Shown here one piece after another: positions 63,082-64,000 of a DNA stretch of 64,000 nucleotides (positions within the stretch are counted from its first letter, which is position 1; each line of letters starts with the position of its first letter). This DNA is from an uncultured Sulfitobacter sp. (GTDB lineage: Bacteria; Pseudomonadota; Alphaproteobacteria; Rhodobacterales; Rhodobacteraceae), in the NCBI RefSeq assembly GCF_947499945.1, contig NZ_CANMQD010000001.1, forward strand, positions 744,001 through 808,000, written 5' to 3'. The notes under the pieces are model-generated. The model was not told the DNA's origin, ran no database searches, and worked only from the letters and a program-made list of their open reading frames with translations. The position numbers and the translations under genes are program-made.

Positions 63082-64000
63082 TTATTTCATCGAAATGCGT
63101 CCGTCAGTATAGGGTTTGTAGGGCGCGTTAGCAGCCAGAAACTCTGCAGTGACGTCGGCCAGATCGGGGCCAAAATCATAGGCGTTCGCCGCAGTTTTGA
63201 ACATGGCGTAACCATCCCCGCCATTGCGCACATAGTTGTTGGACACGACGCCATAGAGTTTCTCCATATCCACAGCTTCGCCACCGATCATAACATCTGA
63301 CACGCGTGAACCCGCAGGAGCGCTTGCATCAAAGGCAAAGCTCATCCCCGCCACTTGTGGGAAGCGGCCTGCGCCCTCTTCAACTTGGCTCACACCATTT
63401 TCGAGCGCTTCAACCAGCACCGCACCTGTGACCTGAAAAGTCGACAGCGTATTCTGGAACGGCAGAACCGTGAGGACATCGCCCATGGTGACCTGACCCG
63501 CATCAATGGAGGCGCGGATACCGCCACTGTTCTGGATCGCAACGCTAACGCCTTGATCGGCGACACGCGCCAGCATCGCATCGGCAATCAGATTGCCCAT
63601 CGTGCATTCCTGCGCACGGCAGACAGCACGGTCACCCCCAATCGGTTCAGGAGTATCGGCCACAACTTTGTTACGGATTTCTTCAAGCGGTGCTGCCATT
63701 TCGGCAATCCGCGCGACGGTTTCCGCATCTTCGGCAACAGAAGCATCAATCAGGATTGGCTCACCTGTTGCTTGTGTGATGTTGCCCTCATCATCGAATG
63801 TGACGTTCAATTCACCGAGATACTTGCCGTAAGCATAGGCCTGAACGATCGCCGTGTTGCCCACCATCGTCGGGTATGGCCCCTCCGCACGCTCGTTTGT
63901 ATTGCTGAGCAGCGTGTTGGAATGGCCGCCCACAATCACATCTACACCCGTCGTCTCGGCTGCAACTTTCTGGTCAATGGCATAGCTTGAGTGGCTGAGC
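63082..64000 (-). CDS. 5'-nucleotidase/bifunctional metallophosphatase, C-terminal part (cut by window edge)
   Basis: The frame stays open to the right edge of the window, so the N-terminal part is missing. Visible are the end of the metallophosphatase domain (V-D-V-I-V-G-G-H-S-N, a metal-ligand His) and the complete C-terminal nucleotidase domain with N-S-G-G-I-R-A-S, L-P-F-Q-N-T-L and N-Y-V-R-N-G-G-D-G-Y. UshA-type proteins hydrolyse nucleotides in the periplasm. A signal peptide would be in the missing part. It ends at a strong terminator. Confidence 0.92.
   Translation of the reverse strand, partial: LSHSSYAIDQKVAAETTGVDVIVGGHSNTLLSNTNERAEGPYPTMVGNTAIVQAYAYGKYLGELNVTFDDEGNITQATGEPILIDASVAEDAETVARIAEMAAPLEEIRNKVVADTPEPIGGDRAVCRAQECTMGNLIADAMLARVADQGVSVAIQNSGGIRASIDAGQVTMGDVLTVLPFQNTLSTFQVTGAVLVEALENGVSQVEEGAGRFPQVAGMSFAFDASAPAGSRVSDVMIGGEAVDMEKLYGVVSNNYVRNGGDGYAMFKTAANAYDFGPDLADVTAEFLAANAPYKPYTDGRISMK

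Overview
The window looks like chromosomal DNA of an alphaproteobacterium in the Rhodobacteraceae, most likely the marine Roseobacter group. The grounds are gene order and family content: rpsA-ihfB-lapA-trpF-(small ORF)-trpB, lnt-corC-ybeY-phoH-miaB, fabI-fabB-fabA divergent from irr, a Hint-domain gene, and a SAM/SAH-type riboswitch leader in front of metK, an RNA class known mainly from Rhodobacterales. No tRNA, rRNA, CRISPR array, insertion sequence, integrase or phage gene was found. The DNA is moderately GC-rich, and the genes are densely packed with many 1-4 base stop/start overlaps.

Layout. 0-2.2 kb: a serine hydrolase, a DUF2237 protein and a secreted DUF4893-type protein. 2.2-7.3 kb (minus): trpB, a small conserved protein, trpF, lapA-like, ihfB and rpsA. 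7.4-12 kb: an acidic membrane-anchored protein, a Tat-exported solute-binding protein without transporter partners, a rhodanese and a glycosyltransferase-like protein. 12-25.4 kb, mostly housekeeping: cmk/aroA (overlapping), trmB, a response regulator, metK with its riboswitch, lnt, a CorC-type CBS protein, ybeY, phoH, a lipoprotein/OmpA pair that shares a short Cys-containing domain, and miaB. Two decayed genes lie in or next to this stretch: a DsbA/HCCA-isomerase-like gene at 22.4-23.1 kb and a Hint-domain gene at 25.4-26.7 kb. 27-29.3 kb: a THUMP-type RNA methyltransferase and kdsA.

29.6-44.6 kb is the most accessory-looking part and reads as one catabolic unit. A minus-strand set encodes an FAD oxidoreductase, RidA, a DUF1028 protein, an aldehyde dehydrogenase, a LysR regulator, a DgcA/trimethylamine-dehydrogenase-type flavo-iron-sulfur enzyme and an ArgE-type deacylase. 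It faces a plus-strand set encoding a spermidine/putrescine-type ABC importer, an amidase and a nitrilase-family amidohydrolase. Together they suggest uptake of a cationic or N-methylated amine/amide, followed by N-dealkylation, aldehyde oxidation, imine clean-up and amide hydrolysis. The substrate cannot be read from sequence.

44.8-48.9 kb: fabI-fabB-fabA, divergent from irr and an overlapping phytanoyl-CoA-dioxygenase-like gene, with a perfect 20-bp palindrome between fabA and irr. 49-56.6 kb: an FKBP/SlyD-type isomerase facing a tightly coupled plus-strand operon (HAD hydrolase, alpha/beta hydrolase, PLP dehydratase, endo/exonuclease/phosphatase protein, pcaD, pcaB, MFS transporter) in which two protocatechuate-pathway enzymes occur without pcaHG or pcaC. 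56.7-64 kb: a zinc alcohol dehydrogenase, an enolase-superfamily sugar-acid enzyme, glutaryl-CoA dehydrogenase with a divergent LysR, a cupredoxin-like secreted protein without copper ligands, a YedK/HMCES-type protein, an unknown small protein, and a 5'-nucleotidase cut by the right edge.

Functions were assigned by reading motifs and recalling family features. No database search was possible.
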